A DNA stretch of 64,000 nucleotides, from the NCBI RefSeq assembly GCF_902728265.1, contig NZ_CACVBR010000006.1:1-64000 (forward strand). Reading direction: 5' to 3'. Of the stretch, positions 62,596 to 64,000 are shown in pieces. This DNA comes from Chryseobacterium potabilaquae. Its GTDB lineage: Bacteria; Bacteroidota; Bacteroidia; Flavobacteriales; Weeksellaceae. The translations under genes were made by a program, and so were the position numbers. The notes beneath the pieces are model-generated. The model saw only the letters and a list, made by a program, of their open reading frames with translations. It was not told the origin of the DNA and made no database searches. The stretch's first letter is position 1. Each line of letters opens with the position of its first letter.

Positions 62596-63687
62596 TTAAG
62601 ATTCAGTTTCTTCAGGGAGGTCTTCATCTATTCCATTATCAATGGCTATTTTTCTTGGCTGTAAGCGATTGCTCATTAGCTCATTATATTCGGTTCTGTT
62701 TTTAAAAATTTTAATAGCAGTAAACATTGCTTCTGTAAAACTTTGTTCATCAGCCATATTTTTCCCCGCAATATCATAAGCTACACCATGATCAGGCGAT
62801 GTTCTTATAAAGGGTAGACCTGCAGTATAATTTACCCCCTCTTCATAAGCTATTGTCTTGAATGGAGCTAACCCTTGATCATGATACATGGCTAATATAG
62901 CGTCAAAATTTTTGTATTTATGGGGTTGAAAAAAACTATCCGCTGGAAATGGGCCAAACGCTAGAATATCATTGTCTGAAAGTTCTTTAATTGCGGGGCT
63001 AATAATATCTATTTCCTCATTCCCAATTACACCTCCATCTCCTGCATGGGGATTCAGCCCTAGGACTGCTATTTTAGGTTTTTGAATACAAAAATCTTCT
63101 ATTAATGTTTGATTGAGTATACTGATTTGCTTTTTTATTTTTTCTTTAGAAATATTTTCAGCGATATGTGCAACAGGGATGTGGTGAGTGGATACAGCAA
63201 CTTTCAAATCCTCGGTTACGAGAAACATTAGTCCTTTTTTATTGAATTTTTCTTCAAAATATCCCGTGTGGCCTGCATGTTGAAAGCCCATTTTCATCAT
63301 CTCATCTTTATTGATCGGTGCGGTGATAAGAACATCGATTTCGTTTTTTATTAGTGCTTCAGTAGCTGCTTCCAAGGAAGAAATCGCTAATTTGGTAGAT
63401 TCTTCCGTAGGAGTGCCGAGTTCTACATTCATGTTTTCTTTCACGAGATTCACCATGTTCAGTTTTCCCTCTTGTGCTTGTGAAGCTTCATTAATATAAT
63501 TGAAATTCAGATTTAATTTGAAAATGTTTTTTTGATAGGTAAATATTTTTCCCGAACCAAAAATGATAGGAGTAAAAAAATCTGTAATTGTTTTGTCTTT
63601 CAATGACTTCATAATAATTTCTGGACCAATGCCGTTGAAATCACCTATTGAAATTCCTACTCTTATTTTGTGGTTTTTTTGGCTCAT
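62596..63687 (-). CDS. pdxA: 4-hydroxythreonine-4-phosphate dehydrogenase
   Basis: 363 residues; makes the pyridoxine precursor from 4-phosphohydroxy-L-threonine. Motifs: IRVGISIGDFNGIGPEI at the N-terminus, APINKDEMMKMGFQHAGHTGYFEE (first metal-binding histidines), LGLNPHAGDGGVIG, AMYHDQGLAPFKT and RTSPDHGVAYDIAGK. The last about 35 residues are a non-conserved acidic tail. A minus-strand TAAATTTG lies at 63716-63723. It is divergent from ribE. Confidence 0.95.
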   Translation of the reverse strand: MSQKNHKIRVGISIGDFNGIGPEIIMKSLKDKTITDFFTPIIFGSGKIFTYQKNIFKLNLNFNYINEASQAQEGKLNMVNLVKENMNVELGTPTEESTKLAISSLEAATEALIKNEIDVLITAPINKDEMMKMGFQHAGHTGYFEEKFNKKGLMFLVTEDLKVAVSTHHIPVAHIAENISKEKIKKQISILNQTLIEDFCIQKPKIAVLGLNPHAGDGGVIGNEEIDIISPAIKELSDNDILAFGPFPADSFFQPHKYKNFDAILAMYHDQGLAPFKTIAYEEGVNYTAGLPFIRTSPDHGVAYDIAGKNMADEQSFTEAMFTAIKIFKNRTEYNELMSNRLQPRKIAIDNGIDEDLPEETES

Positions 63688-63693
63688 TTTAGT

Positions 63694-63723
63694 TATCTTT
63701 GAACATTATAATTTACAAATTTA
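63694..63723. promoter_or_regulatory. Divergent promoters of ribE and pdxA
   Basis: Plus strand TATCTTTG at 63694-63701 fits ribE (35 nt before its ATG); minus strand TAAATTTG at 63716-63723 fits pdxA. They face across each other in a 48-nt gap, so the two transcripts may start a few bases apart and share the region. Confidence 0.5.
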
Positions 63724-63735
63724 GCAAAAAATAAT

Positions 63736-64000
63736 ATGTTTACAGGAATTATTGAGGGAGTTGGTGTAGTTGAAAAAGTAGAGGAACATGGAGGAAATGT
63801 TGATTTTACTCTAAAATGTCCTTTTGTTAATGAGTTAAAGATAGATCAAAGTGTTGCTCATAATGGATGTTGTTTAACTGTTGTTAAAATTGAAGGTGAT
63901 CAATATGTGGTCACGGCGATTAATGAAACATTGGAAAAGACTAATCTGGGTCAATGGAAAGTTGGTCATGTTGTGAACCTGGAGAGATGTATGAAAATGG
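63736..64000 (+). CDS. ribE: Riboflavin synthase alpha chain, N-terminal part
   Basis: The frame is open from ATG at 63736 to the window end. The start MFTGIIEGVGVVEKVEE, then LKIDQSVAHNGCCLTVV and VTAINETLEKTNLGQW, are the N-terminal barrel of riboflavin synthase. The enzyme joins two 6,7-dimethyl-8-ribityllumazines to make riboflavin. 88 complete codons are visible; the C-terminal half lies outside. Confidence 0.93.
   Translation, partial: MFTGIIEGVGVVEKVEEHGGNVDFTLKCPFVNELKIDQSVAHNGCCLTVVKIEGDQYVVTAINETLEKTNLGQWKVGHVVNLERCMKM

Overview
The window looks like a chromosomal segment of a low-GC member of the Bacteroidota, class Flavobacteriia, most likely the Weeksellaceae (Chryseobacterium/Elizabethkingia/Riemerella-like). 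The evidence is: Bacteroidota-type promoters (TAnnTTTG -7 box, TTG/TTTG about 16-20 nt upstream) in front of many genes; secreted proteins with type IX secretion (T9SS) C-terminal signals of both type A and type B; lineage-typical families (DUF4252, head-GIN/DUF2807, DUF3667, alternative GlmU, fused IcmF-type mutase); and zinc-free L31 and L32. The exact genus cannot be fixed by eye. No rRNA, tRNA, CRISPR array or prophage was seen.

Layout. 1-196: right end of an IS982-family insertion sequence cut by the window edge. 0.2-7.6 kb: Omp85-like barrel, SDR, aroA, MazG-like pyrophosphohydrolase and a beta-helix lipoprotein (all minus), then rpmE (L31) and a GlmU-like enzyme (plus). 7.6-10.7 kb: an ECF sigma operon with a probable anti-sigma factor and two DUF4252 proteins, one fused to a GIN domain. 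10.8-14.5 kb: guaB and a T9SS-exported M43 metalloprotease. 14.6-17.5 kb: an unusual two-gene module, a soluble Clp-type AAA+ domain fused to an FtsH-type M41 protease plus a DUF4407 membrane protein. 17.7-30.3 kb: ruvC, an M64 peptidase operon, a serine hydrolase, a Dph6-like ATPase, a two-domain M16 peptidase, the fused mutase and membrane proteins. 30.6-32.5 kb: rplM-rpsI-rpsB. 32.5-43.5 kb: an all-minus block (DUF6759-like lipoprotein, trmB, a paralogue, a carboxypeptidase-regulatory-like protein, two giant type-B T9SS proteins, tsf) that looks like one inversion separating tsf from rpsB. 43.6-47.2 kb: a third paralogue, accA and gltX (with a 76-residue insertion). 47.3-57.1 kb: a cupin and nine glycosyltransferase genes, eight of them in one minus-strand operon behind a long leader. 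57.6-64 kb: rocD, a small secreted protein, accC-accB, rpmF, DUF177, pdxA and the start of ribE.

How genes fit together: accA/accB/accC supply acetyl-CoA carboxylase subunits (accD is not here); rplM-rpsI-rpsB, tsf, rpmE, rpmF and gltX serve translation; the glycosyltransferase operon probably builds a surface glycan but has no flippase or polymerase; four large secreted proteins depend on a T9SS encoded elsewhere. The most interesting candidates for new biology are the AAA-M41/DUF4407 pair, a family of 7-nt-phased intergenic palindromes (3960-4004, 31505-31580, 61030-61112, 61955-61984), the inverted block between rpsB and tsf with its three paralogous small secreted proteins, and the possible rplM and rpmF leader structures.
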